Shown in pieces: positions 1 to 8,205 of a DNA stretch of 39,339 nt (positions are counted from its first letter, which is position 1; the number at the start of each line of letters is the position of its first letter). The translations under genes were made by a program, and so were the position numbers. The notes below the pieces were generated by a model, which was not told the DNA's origin, did not search any database, and worked only from the letters and a program-made list of their open reading frames with translations. Origin of the DNA: Candidatus Cloacimonadota bacterium (GTDB taxonomy: Bacteria > Cloacimonadota > Cloacimonadia > Cloacimonadales > TCS61); NCBI GenBank assembly GCA_030445745.1, contig JASUTE010000019.1, positions 1 through 39,339 on the forward strand, read 5' to 3'.

Positions 1-23
1 GAGGGGTTTCTTGAGGACGAAAT

Positions 24-125
24 TGTCATCTCGAGCGGAACGAAGTGGAGTCGAGAGATCTCAGGTTTACCATAAGTTTGTATGAGATTTCTCCATTCCT
101 ACCTACGGCTTCCAGTCGAAATGAC
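24..125. repeat. Dispersed intergenic palindromic repeat, left end
   Basis: This is a non-coding element of about 100 bp bounded by imperfect inverted termini: TGTCATCTCGA at the left and TCGAAATGACA at the right. A second internal inverted pair (GAGATCTCA and TGAGATTTCTC) lies inside. Elements beginning GTCATCTCGAGCGG and ending TCGAAATGAC are a familiar kind of dispersed intergenic repeat in FCB-group genomes. Only one copy is seen in this window, so the dispersed nature is inferred. Confidence 0.55.
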
Positions 126-235
126 AAAAAAAAACCGTCATTGCGAACCTTTAGGGGTGAAGCAATCTGTAATTAAAAACATAAAGTTAGTATAAGACCA
201 ATTTATAGCTTGCTTCCATGCGAAATTATAAAAAT
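113..235. repeat. Intergenic repeat, left copy; inverted copies at right end
   Basis: The core, CCGTCATTGCGAAC followed by GTGAAGCAATCTGTAA, then AAAACATAAAGTTA and TATAAGAC, recurs in reverse complement at the right end. One copy there spans 39172-39236 and another 39245-39339. The match with the last copy runs for about 50 nearly identical bases (around 149-205) and continues with gaps to about 235. It lies just upstream of the pilus-like operon and contains no ORF. Confidence 0.75.
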
Positions 236-238
236 AAC

Positions 239-267
239 TTGCTAAAAAAGCCGCAAAAGCTTGTATT
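239..267 (+). promoter_or_regulatory. Candidate sigma-70-type promoter of pilus-like operon
   Basis: TTGCTA (239-244) is followed after 17 bases by TGTATT (262-267). Each box matches the sigma-70 consensus at 4 of 6 positions. Transcription would start near 274 and give a leader of about 30 bases carrying the GGTGG-containing ribosome binding site before the ATG at 304. It is only a candidate, because AT-rich DNA gives many such matches. Confidence 0.3.
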
Positions 268-303
268 GTAACAACGTATTATTATGGCGGGTGGATTTAA
301 AAT

Positions 304-1647
304 ATGCTATATGATTTCCGATATACTGGAACCAATGAACAAGGCCGAACAGTTCAGGGTGAGTTGCAAGCAGAGAGCCTGCGTAAAGCCAAGAAGCAAG
401 TTGCCAAAATAGCTGCAGCGCGCAATATCAAGATAAGTAATATCGAGAAAAAACGCTTATTCTTGTACACGGTAAAGCTTCCCACGGGCCGCAAAGTGAA
501 GGGGCGCCAGTATGCTTACTACAAACGCGAGGTAGTAAAAGCACTGGAAAAGATGGGATACCAGCATGCTCGCATCGAAAGAGCGATAATCGATATTCGG
601 CTTAAACCACCTTTCCAAAATATTTTGAATTTTATAAATTTAAGTGCTTTTATGTTGCAAGAGGGCATGAGTTTTGACAAAATATTGCGTTTGCTGTGGG
701 AAGAAGAGAGCAATATTACCCTGAGAGAAGCCTTGCGTAAGGTGCAGAACGAGCTCAAAAAAGGCAAGGACGGCGAGGAAGTATTTCATCGTTATCGTGA
801 TGTTTTTGGGAAATTTCCGGCCTATATGCTGGGTTTGGCCACCAAGAGTGGTAATATGGCCCAAATTTTTACAGCTACTGCCGAATATATGCAGCGGGAA
901 GCAGATTACAAGAAAAATCTTCGGCAAGCACTTTTGGTGCCTTTGTTCACAGTATTGGCTATGATAGCTGCAGTAGTTTACTATGTAGTTTCCATTTTTC
1001 CCAAAACCGCTTCTCTATTTTTGAAATTCGATTTGGATATTCCGCCTATGACAGCTGCTACCTTGAAATTGAGCGGGTTTCTTTCCAATAATTGGATTTG
1101 GATTTTTTTAGTGATATTTTTACCGATAATTGGATTATATATCTGGTGGCAAACCCCCAAAGGGCGGGTACAGCGCGATAGATTGCTTATTCATTTACCC
1201 ATAATCGGGCCAATTTTTCATAAATCTTCTATTGAGATCTTCTTCCGAGTTTTCGCTATCTCCTATGCCAGTTCCAATGAAAATATCGAAACTCTGCGCG
1301 AAGCAGCTGCCGCCTGCCGTAATGTGTACATTGAAAAAGGAGTAAAGGAAATTGCCATTCCACTTATGTTGAAGGAAGGAATGGAATTGGTGCCAGCTTT
1401 GCAGAAAGCAAAGGTTTTCAACAGAACTACTCTCAATAGGCTAAAATCTGGTGCAGAAGCTGGTAATTTGCTAGCAATTGCGCGGCAGATTTACATGTTT
1501 TACGAAAAAGAGATTACCTATAAAATGCAAAATATCATCCAGGCTATTGAACTTTATATAGGTGTCTTTATTTTCATAATTTTAATTTTATTGACATTTG
1601 TTTCGGCAGAAATAGCTTTAGTTGCACCACCCACTCCGGGAATATAA
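304..1647 (+). CDS. pilC: Type IV pilus / type II secretion platform protein (PilC/GspF family)
   Basis: This is the inner-membrane platform protein of a type IV pilus or type II secretion-like machine, which couples the cytoplasmic ATPase to pilin assembly. The 447-residue length is near the family norm of about 400. After a soluble N-terminal region (1-100) come two T2SSF repeats, each starting with a soluble helical part. Membrane segments lie near residues 208-232, 263-283 and 416-441. The glycine-rich 'KSGNMAQIF' in repeat one and 'SGAEAGNLLAIA' in repeat two are the paired family signatures. It is the first gene of an eight-gene operon, and the ATPase gene starts 10 bases downstream. 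The residues ahead of the first repeat (about 1-100) are longer than in classical PilC. PilC and GspF cannot be told apart by sequence alone; the neighbouring PilM/N/O/P/Q-like genes favour the pilus label. Confidence 0.9.
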   Translation: MLYDFRYTGTNEQGRTVQGELQAESLRKAKKQVAKIAAARNIKISNIEKKRLFLYTVKLPTGRKVKGRQYAYYKREVVKALEKMGYQHARIERAIIDIRLKPPFQNILNFINLSAFMLQEGMSFDKILRLLWEEESNITLREALRKVQNELKKGKDGEEVFHRYRDVFGKFPAYMLGLATKSGNMAQIFTATAEYMQREADYKKNLRQALLVPLFTVLAMIAAVVYYVVSIFPKTASLFLKFDLDIPPMTAATLKLSGFLSNNWIWIFLVIFLPIIGLYIWWQTPKGRVQRDRLLIHLPIIGPIFHKSSIEIFFRVFAISYASSNENIETLREAAAACRNVYIEKGVKEIAIPLMLKEGMELVPALQKAKVFNRTTLNRLKSGAEAGNLLAIARQIYMFYEKEITYKMQNIIQAIELYIGVFIFIILILLTFVSAEIALVAPPTPGI

Positions 1648-1657
1648 AGAGGTAATT

Positions 1658-3430
1658 ATGATACATTCAAATATTGGCAAAGTTTTATTGAACAAGGGAA
1701 TAATAGACGACAAACAATTGGCAAAAGCAAAAAAACTGCAAAATGAAACCAGTGCTGACCTAATAGAGATACTGGTAGAAGATATTGGAATAGAGCGCGA
1801 TAAGATATACCAAGAACTGGCAGAATTGTATGGTTTACGTAAAATAAACATCGATTTGAACAAGTTAGATAAGGTGCGCATAAAAAATATAAAAGGTATT
1901 TTAAATGAGTTCGATGAAAAATTCAAAGAACAGTTATTGGAAAAAAATATTCTGCCCTACCAGCGCTCCTTGAGCAACAAAGATACTTTAATTGTAGCTG
2001 TAGCCAATCCTTCCGAAAAAATATTGGAAGAAATTCCACAACATAGCACTTTTAAAAACTATCAGTTGGGTTATTGCGACTACCACACTTTGCAAGAAGC
2101 TATAAAAATAATCACCAGCGGGAAAAATGAGTTTTTGGAATTGTTGGAGGAGGCTAACGAAGTTGTGGAAGAGCAACCTAGCGCAGAAGAGCAACAGGAA
2201 AATATCGACGAATATGAACTGGATGAAGAGATCAACCAGAGTCTATTGGTCAACCTTTTTGAAGGAGCTTTGATAGAAGCTGTAAGGAAGGGAGCAAGCG
2301 ATATTCACATTATTCCTCACAGCGGGAATAGCGTTGATTTCCTATTTAGAATAGATGGTAGGCTGCATCATTGGTATCGGCGCGATAACACTTCTCCCGA
2401 AGCCATAGCAGCTGTTGTGAAAGATCGTTCGGCTGGAGTGGATAGATTCGAGCGTTCCACTGCCCAAGATGGATTTACCCAAAGAGTGATCGATAAACAT
2501 CTCATCCGTTTTCGTATCTCCATAGTGCCCATTAGTTCCCAGGAATATGAACGAAAATTTGAAAGTATAGTGATAAGGGTGATAGACGACAGAAATGTGA
2601 TAACGAATTTACGGGAGCTGGGTCTTCAGGAACATGCAGAAAAGATGTTCAAAAAAGCTATTAGCAAAACCAAAGGTATTGTGCTGCTTACTGGCCCTAC
2701 CGGCAGTGGTAAAAGTACCACTCTGATGGCTGCTTTGCACCATGTAATATCACCCAGCAAAAATGTGCTTACCTGCGAAGATCCTGTGGAATATCTTATT
2801 CGCGGTGCGCGTCAGTTAAAAATCGGAAATAAATTCTCTTTCGAGGAAGCCGTTCGCTCTATTTTACGTCACGATCCCGATATAGTGATGGTAGGAGAGA
2901 TTCGTGATAAGATTACTGCCGACGTGGCTATTAAACTTTCCAATACAGGGCATCTTACCTTTTCCACTCTGCATACAAACGATGCACCCAGTGCTGTTTC
3001 GCGCTTGTATAAAATTGGCATAGAGCCTTTTCTTATTGCCTATGCTGTAAATATTGTGGTAGCCCAGCGCTTGGTGCGTAAACTGTGTCCCTACTGCAAA
3101 AAACCAATTGCACCAGAGAAATACGAGGTAGCCAAACAGCTTGGGTTAACCCAGCAGGAACTGGGAAGTGGTAAAATATTTGAATCTGGCGGTGGTTGCG
3201 ACCACTGTTTAGATGGCTACAAAGGCCGCTTGAATATATGTGAAGCGCTTTATTTTTCCAATGATATACGTAAGGCAATTGTAACTTCTGGCAACGAGAT
3301 AGATGAAGATAAAATTCGCAGGATAGCTATCGATGAAGGTATGCTTACCCTGCGCGAATCGGGCTTAGATAGAATTAGAAATGGACTAACCTCTGTTGCC
3401 GAAATAGCAACAGCTACTTCCGAGGAGTAG
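1658..3430 (+). CDS. pilB: Assembly ATPase of type IV pilus / type II secretion system (PilB/GspE)
   Basis: This is the cytoplasmic hexameric ATPase that powers pilin or pseudopilin extension. The start was set at ATG 1658, preceded by AGAGG at a good distance; an upstream TTG at 1622 would overlap pilC and lacks a site. The protein has 590 residues. Residues 1-150 resemble the MshEN/T2SSE N-terminal domain ('GKVLLNKGIID..QL'), but the usual Arg of the cyclic-di-GMP motif is Asn here. The core carries Walker A (GPTGSGKSTT), the Asp box (LTCEDPVEY), Walker B (DPDIVMVGEIRD) and the His box (HLTFSTLHTND). A tetracysteine zinc motif follows (CPYC, then CDHC). All catalytic elements are intact, so it should be active. 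No PilT-like retraction ATPase lies nearby, so one-way extension as in secretion systems is possible. Confidence 0.95.
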   Translation: MIHSNIGKVLLNKGIIDDKQLAKAKKLQNETSADLIEILVEDIGIERDKIYQELAELYGLRKINIDLNKLDKVRIKNIKGILNEFDEKFKEQLLEKNILPYQRSLSNKDTLIVAVANPSEKILEEIPQHSTFKNYQLGYCDYHTLQEAIKIITSGKNEFLELLEEANEVVEEQPSAEEQQENIDEYELDEEINQSLLVNLFEGALIEAVRKGASDIHIIPHSGNSVDFLFRIDGRLHHWYRRDNTSPEAIAAVVKDRSAGVDRFERSTAQDGFTQRVIDKHLIRFRISIVPISSQEYERKFESIVIRVIDDRNVITNLRELGLQEHAEKMFKKAISKTKGIVLLTGPTGSGKSTTLMAALHHVISPSKNVLTCEDPVEYLIRGARQLKIGNKFSFEEAVRSILRHDPDIVMVGEIRDKITADVAIKLSNTGHLTFSTLHTNDAPSAVSRLYKIGIEPFLIAYAVNIVVAQRLVRKLCPYCKKPIAPEKYEVAKQLGLTQQELGSGKIFESGGGCDHCLDGYKGRLNICEALYFSNDIRKAIVTSGNEIDEDKIRRIAIDEGMLTLRESGLDRIRNGLTSVAEIATATSEE

Positions 3431-3431
3431 A

Positions 3432-3860
3432 ATGAATACGGGACAAATGCTTATGGTGATGGTTGCTATTGTTCTTTTTAGCTCACTTTTTGTTAATTCT
3501 ATCACCAATATTTCCGAACAAAACGAAATAATTTACAAAGGTACATACATTCTGCAGGGACACAAAATTGCTGAGCGTTATTTCGAAAAAATAGAGGCTG
3601 AATTGCTGGGTGAAATAAGTAGCTTTGGTGAAGTTTTAGATAATTATGCCGATTATGATACGACTTTTACAGTGCAAAATGTTGATTATCAAGTTAGCAT
3701 CGTTTCCAACCTGTGTGATGCCAATGGTAATATTACCGATCCCCAAGAAGATTTCCAGCGAGTGGATATTAGAATAAACTGTAACTATGGTGATGATGTT
3801 TTGCACATAGGTACAGAAACCAACCCTTTAAGCAAAATTTTTGCAGATTTGAGTATGTGA
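3432..3860 (+). CDS. Small pseudopilin-like membrane-anchored protein
   Basis: This 142-residue protein has an N-terminal hydrophobic helix (about residues 5-22) directly after Met-Asn-Thr-Gly, then a helical stretch and a predicted beta-rich part. That is the architecture of a minor pseudopilin: a very short leader ending in Gly, a hydrophobic N-helix and a small globular head. It lacks the canonical Glu at position 5 after the glycine, so prepilin-peptidase processing is not certain. It starts one base after the pilB stop, with GAGGAG overlapping that stop codon, so it is translationally tied to pilB. I do not recognise a named family. Its place between the ATPase and the inner-membrane assembly genes supports a structural or priming role in the same machine. 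Confidence 0.7.
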   Translation: MNTGQMLMVMVAIVLFSSLFVNSITNISEQNEIIYKGTYILQGHKIAERYFEKIEAELLGEISSFGEVLDNYADYDTTFTVQNVDYQVSIVSNLCDANGNITDPQEDFQRVDIRINCNYGDDVLHIGTETNPLSKIFADLSM

Positions 3861-4414
3861 TGGGAAGTTTATTAGATACTCTGGGAGCTATGGTTTTGGC
3901 TTCTTTGTTCATACTCACGGTATATAACGCCGCTTTCAATGTGCAGGCTACAGCTTACGACAGCCGCCAGCAGATAACTCTTACCAAAGTAACTGAAGAT
4001 GTGGTGCGAGCTTTAGATGATAGGTATTTGAATTTCGTGGGAGCAGGAATAAAAAATAACAAGATAATTAAAGCCGAACCAACTCGGTTTAAGTTTCGCG
4101 GAATATTTCCTGAAGAACCAAATCACAAATACACGGTCGAGATAGTGGTAGAAGAAATGGTAGCAGAAAAGGGTTATCCTCTGCAAGTGTATAGGGACGA
4201 CAACCTGGAGATGGGGCCTTTTTGGTTGAGCAACAACTCTATATTTACCTATTATAATGAAAATGAAGAGGAAACAGAAGATAAAACCAGAATATATTCC
4301 GTAAAGGTTGAGCTGGAGCTTTTTTATGATTCTTTTACTGAAGATATCGGTGTAGATAAAATAAAAAATAAGGTAGTATTCTGGGAATATTTTAAAAATA
4401 TATATTTACAGTAG
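3860..4414 (+). CDS. Second pseudopilin-like membrane-anchored protein
   Basis: This protein of about 184 residues begins Met-Gly, then a hydrophobic helix (about residues 6-25, 'LGAMVLASLFILTVYNAAFN'), followed by a mixed head domain with charged beta-like strands. The chosen ATG (3860) shares one base with the upstream stop codon (TGATG), which signals translational coupling. A GTG at 3857 is the alternative start. As in the preceding gene, Gly sits directly before the hydrophobic helix. An acidic Asp is found at position 4 after it instead of the canonical Glu at 5. No named family is recognised. Its position and fold style suggest a second minor pseudopilin of the same assembly. Confidence 0.65.
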   Translation: MGSLLDTLGAMVLASLFILTVYNAAFNVQATAYDSRQQITLTKVTEDVVRALDDRYLNFVGAGIKNNKIIKAEPTRFKFRGIFPEEPNHKYTVEIVVEEMVAEKGYPLQVYRDDNLEMGPFWLSNNSIFTYYNENEEETEDKTRIYSVKVELELFYDSFTEDIGVDKIKNKVVFWEYFKNIYLQ

Positions 4415-4420
4415 GAAAAA

Positions 4421-7400
4421 ATGGGCAAAGTATCGCTTATAGTAGTTATGGTATTTATTGGAGTTATTGGAGTTATAACTCTTTCTGTGTACAATAGTAG
4501 CAGCCAGGTAGCCGATGTTTTGGCTGCCAAAGAAGCTACCGGAAATGCGGAAAATTTGGGGACTTATGCTCTGAAATACGCCATAAAAGAAGTTAAAACA
4601 GGTAATGTTACCTCTTCTACTATCCAAAATTTCGATAATTTTGCAGTTCTAAACGGAAATATAAATAGCTTGATATATAATTTTAACGAAGCAGCCGATA
4701 CTGTTAGAATAAAAGCAAATGTAAGCTGGCAGGGAGCGCCAGGGCTGGTGGAACACCAAAGTGAAGCTTGGGTGCAGCTAAGAACTTCTGGCTCGGGTAG
4801 TGGCGGCAGCGGTGGCAGTGCGGCGCCGTTCGAATTGGAAGATGAAAAAACGGATCTTTATACCGTTCCCAACCGTTTCTCTTTTTGGAAGTTCAACGAA
4901 AATGGTGGAATAATTGCCCACGACAGCGTTTCCGATAATGACGGTGAGTTAACAGATGGCTATTATTGGAATGGCTACAGCTTACCCCAGTGGGAAGTAG
5001 GTCGATCTGGAAAAGAGGGCTCTGCCTTGAAATTTAACGGTTGGGATAATTATGTGCATGTTCCTGATGCCGATTCTTTGGATCTGACCGATAAAGGAAC
5101 TATTTCAACCTGGGTTTATATCGAAGATTATACTAACTCAAACTCAGCCGGTTTTGTGCATAAAGGAGATCTAGGAGAATTGCATAATTGGCAAGATGAA
5201 GCATATTCCCTGCAAACAGATGGGTCTGGAGAATACGCAGTCTTTATTATAAATAATGATGAAAACGATCTTTGGCTATGGGGAAATAAACGCTTACAAA
5301 AAAAAGAATGGCACCACCTGATCGCTACCTTTAATTCCGAAAAAGTGGCTCTATACATCGATGGTGAGCTGGATGAAGAGATAGAAAATACCATCGGTGA
5401 AGTCAGAAATACTTCTGGTGGGTTGAATATTGGTGCTCAAACTAATCAATATGATGCAGCATATGGCCATTTTGGTTTAGATGGAATGATAGACCAGGTG
5501 AGTATTTTCCGTGAATATTTGAATGCAGATAAAGCAAAAAAATTGTATCTGCAAGAATTAGCAGCGACTTATTTGGCTTTAGATGAACCTAGCGGAGATA
5601 TAGCACACGATTATTCTGGGGCCGATAACCATGCCCAACTTTCTGATGGCTTAGAGCAAAACTGGACGACTGGCAGTACTGGTAATGGTTTGCTGTTCAA
5701 TGCCGATACTGACAGATTAAAAATGTCTTCTGCTCCCAATTTAACCGATATGGATGAAATAAGTATTGCAGCTTGGATAAATATAGATGAATTTACCGGA
5801 AGCGATGCCGATATTGTGAATAAAGATTTTCAGTATACGTTGCGATTAGGTTCTGCTACTGATAGCTATAGACCAGCCGGAATCGCCTATTTGAACGGTA
5901 ATGATGAAAATGTCTCTACTAATTACAACGACAGGATTTCTGTTTCCAATAGATGGTATCATCTAGCTTTTACTTACGACGATGAATATTTAAAAATTTA
6001 TATTGATGCTGATGAAAAAGCCAGCAATAAGAAAAAAAATAAGGACATTGAAGAAAGAGATAACACTATTTATATAGGCGGTTCGCAGAGTTCCCATGAA
6101 TTTAAAGGAATTTTAGATGAATTAATGATATTTGAAAAAGGTCTGACACCTGACCAGGTAGAAATTTTACACAAACGTGATGTGGTGAAAGAATTAAGAG
6201 GGCGCTGGACTTTGAATGAAGGGGGTGGAGAGATTGCCTACGACACTTCCAAATATAATCACGATGGCGATTTGCAAACTAATGGTGAAAACTTACCAGA
6301 ATGGGTAACAGGTAAATATGCCAAAGCGTTACATTTCGATGGCGATGATTTTGTAGGAGCGGAACAAGGATTGGTAAGTGGATATCCTTTCAGTATGGGT
6401 GCGTGGGTGCGAACAGGCTCTATGGCGAATGAAAATAATGATAGAGTTATCTTCAGCATTGCTAACAATCAAAAAAGCAACAGCTATTGGGGAATTTATT
6501 TAGGAAGAAAAAACCATGGTGAAGGCAGAGCAGTTATTGGAGCCTGCAATGGTAGCTTAGAAGCAGATTATAGCAGTGAAACCTCTGCCCGCATTGATGA
6601 TGGCACTTGGCATTTTGTAGTGGGAGTTTTCGCAGCAGCCGATAGCAGAAAAATTTACGTGGATGGGCAATTGCAAGCTATGGGTAGCCACAATGTGGAA
6701 TTTGATGCTAATATCAATAGTTGGGCAATTGGCCGTTGGTGCGATAGCAGCCCCAGTTCATATTTCCAAGGTGATATCGATCATGTGCGTATTTGGAACA
6801 GAGCACTAACCGCTTCCGAGGTTATCTATTTGAACACCGATCCAAATTATAGCACCGATCTGAGGGGCTATTGGGATATGAACGAAGATTCTGGAACCCA
6901 GGTTTTAGATAATTCCCAATATGGTAATACAGGCCAATTGACGAATTCAAGCGGCGATAATAGTTGGGTGAGCGGGCAAAGTGGAAATGCCTTAAAATTA
7001 GACGGAGTTGACGATTATGTGCTTATTCCCGATGATAGTAGTTTGGATGGTGTGAACAAGATGAGTATTGAGTTTTGGGTATATCCAACTAATTTAGATT
7101 GGTCATCCCGTGGCATAATTTCCAAACGTGAAGGAAATGATAATCAAGCTTATAGCTTATATTTCAACACTTTTTGGTGGATAAATAAACTTTATATAGC
7201 TATCGATAGTAATAATGACAGATTTTCTGCTGCTATGAATTTTGAAAATAATAGATGGTACTATGTGGTGGTAACCTATGATGGTGTAGCAAGTGAAAGT
7301 GAAAGAGTGAAGGTTTATATAGATGGGGAATTGGATACCACAGCATACGAAAGCAGCTCGTCGATTCCTAATTATAATTCTAATCTTTATCTGGGCGTAT

Positions 7401-8194
7401 TGGACGATGATTATAATTCCACATTAGGTGGCAAATTAGACGAAGTAAAGATCCACAATAGAGTTTTAACATCCACCGAAGTTCAAAATAACTTTTCAGG
7501 TGGTTCCGATATTAACTTAGATAACTTAGTTTCCTATTGGAATTTGGATGAAGGTGCCGGCACAATAGCCAATGATATCCAGGACGGTAATACAGGTACA
7601 ATAGAGAACAATGCTACCTGGATAGATGATGGTATCTTGGGTTCAGCTTTGCAATTAGATGGCAACAATGACTATATTAGCGTGGATAACAGCCAGAATT
7701 TGCAAATTTCGGAACAATTAACTTTGGAGATGTGGGTGAATACTAGCCAAAAAAATAAAACTACGGTATTGGCAGAAAAAGTAGATTGTTATGGTTTAGG
7801 ACAAGACAGTTCCATGGGATGGTACAGCTATATCTATACTGGTGGTTACTATTATAATTATTTGTACTGGAATAATGGTAAGCCGCAGCATCACCGCTGG
7901 TATTATTTAGTTCTTACCTACGATGGCACGGAGATGAAATTTTATGTTGACGGTCAATTGCATGATAGTACAATTTTAAATAATAATATTTCCACATATG
8001 ATAGTGATTTTAATATTGGATATGATTCTTGGTACCAAACTTATTTTAAAGGAAAGGTTGACGAAATTAGGGTGTGGAATATAGCTTTAACAAAAGCAGA
8101 TATAGAAAGTTTATATAATGAAGGAAGCCCGATTGTTCCAGAACCAGGCGGGGGCGGCGAAACTGTTTTTAAAATTGTATATTGGAGTGAATAA
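4421..8194 (+). CDS. Giant pseudopilin-like protein with five LamG/concanavalin-type domains
   Basis: This 1257-residue protein starts Met-Gly and a hydrophobic helix (about 4-24), followed by an amphipathic helix and a small beta region up to about 120, which together resemble a pseudopilin. A glycine-serine hinge (near 123-134) leads to five laminin-G-type jelly-roll domains, starting near residues 153, 383, 594, 816 and 1039. Each opens with a W/L-x-(F/L/M)-(N/D)-E-x-x-G motif and the 'H/YD.S...(H/N)DG' turn. Each closes with '(I/L/V)DE/QV.I(F/W/H)...L' as in LamG_3/concanavalin-like lectins. The C-terminus has a GGGG linker and a short aromatic tail. LamG folds commonly bind glycans or host and matrix ligands. 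Encoded inside the pilus-like operon, it is probably the displayed tip or surface adhesin, or the substrate of the machine. The pilin fold is inferred from the N-terminus only. Confidence 0.85.
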   Translation: MGKVSLIVVMVFIGVIGVITLSVYNSSSQVADVLAAKEATGNAENLGTYALKYAIKEVKTGNVTSSTIQNFDNFAVLNGNINSLIYNFNEAADTVRIKANVSWQGAPGLVEHQSEAWVQLRTSGSGSGGSGGSAAPFELEDEKTDLYTVPNRFSFWKFNENGGIIAHDSVSDNDGELTDGYYWNGYSLPQWEVGRSGKEGSALKFNGWDNYVHVPDADSLDLTDKGTISTWVYIEDYTNSNSAGFVHKGDLGELHNWQDEAYSLQTDGSGEYAVFIINNDENDLWLWGNKRLQKKEWHHLIATFNSEKVALYIDGELDEEIENTIGEVRNTSGGLNIGAQTNQYDAAYGHFGLDGMIDQVSIFREYLNADKAKKLYLQELAATYLALDEPSGDIAHDYSGADNHAQLSDGLEQNWTTGSTGNGLLFNADTDRLKMSSAPNLTDMDEISIAAWINIDEFTGSDADIVNKDFQYTLRLGSATDSYRPAGIAYLNGNDENVSTNYNDRISVSNRWYHLAFTYDDEYLKIYIDADEKASNKKKNKDIEERDNTIYIGGSQSSHEFKGILDELMIFEKGLTPDQVEILHKRDVVKELRGRWTLNEGGGEIAYDTSKYNHDGDLQTNGENLPEWVTGKYAKALHFDGDDFVGAEQGLVSGYPFSMGAWVRTGSMANENNDRVIFSIANNQKSNSYWGIYLGRKNHGEGRAVIGACNGSLEADYSSETSARIDDGTWHFVVGVFAAADSRKIYVDGQLQAMGSHNVEFDANINSWAIGRWCDSSPSSYFQGDIDHVRIWNRALTASEVIYLNTDPNYSTDLRGYWDMNEDSGTQVLDNSQYGNTGQLTNSSGDNSWVSGQSGNALKLDGVDDYVLIPDDSSLDGVNKMSIEFWVYPTNLDWSSRGIISKREGNDNQAYSLYFNTFWWINKLYIAIDSNNDRFSAAMNFENNRWYYVVVTYDGVASESERVKVYIDGELDTTAYESSSSIPNYNSNLYLGVLDDDYNSTLGGKLDEVKIHNRVLTSTEVQNNFSGGSDINLDNLVSYWNLDEGAGTIANDIQDGNTGTIENNATWIDDGILGSALQLDGNNDYISVDNSQNLQISEQLTLEMWVNTSQKNKTTVLAEKVDCYGLGQDSSMGWYSYIYTGGYYYNYLYWNNGKPQHHRWYYLVLTYDGTEMKFYVDGQLHDSTILNNNISTYDSDFNIGYDSWYQTYFKGKVDEIRVWNIALTKADIESLYNEGSPIVPEPGGGGETVFKIVYWSE

Positions 8195-8205
8195 CAGGGG
8201 AATGA

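Noticed and set aside
1622-1657. Earlier TTG start for the PilB-like ATPase
   Set aside because: It would overlap pilC, has no ribosome site, and the ATG at 1658 has AGAGG at good spacing and matches the family N-terminus.
4880-8140. Possible tandem DNA repeat or CRISPR-like array in the LamG gene
   Set aside because: The five units are protein-level domain repeats about 200-230 residues long with diverged DNA; there are no short identical repeats or uniform spacers.
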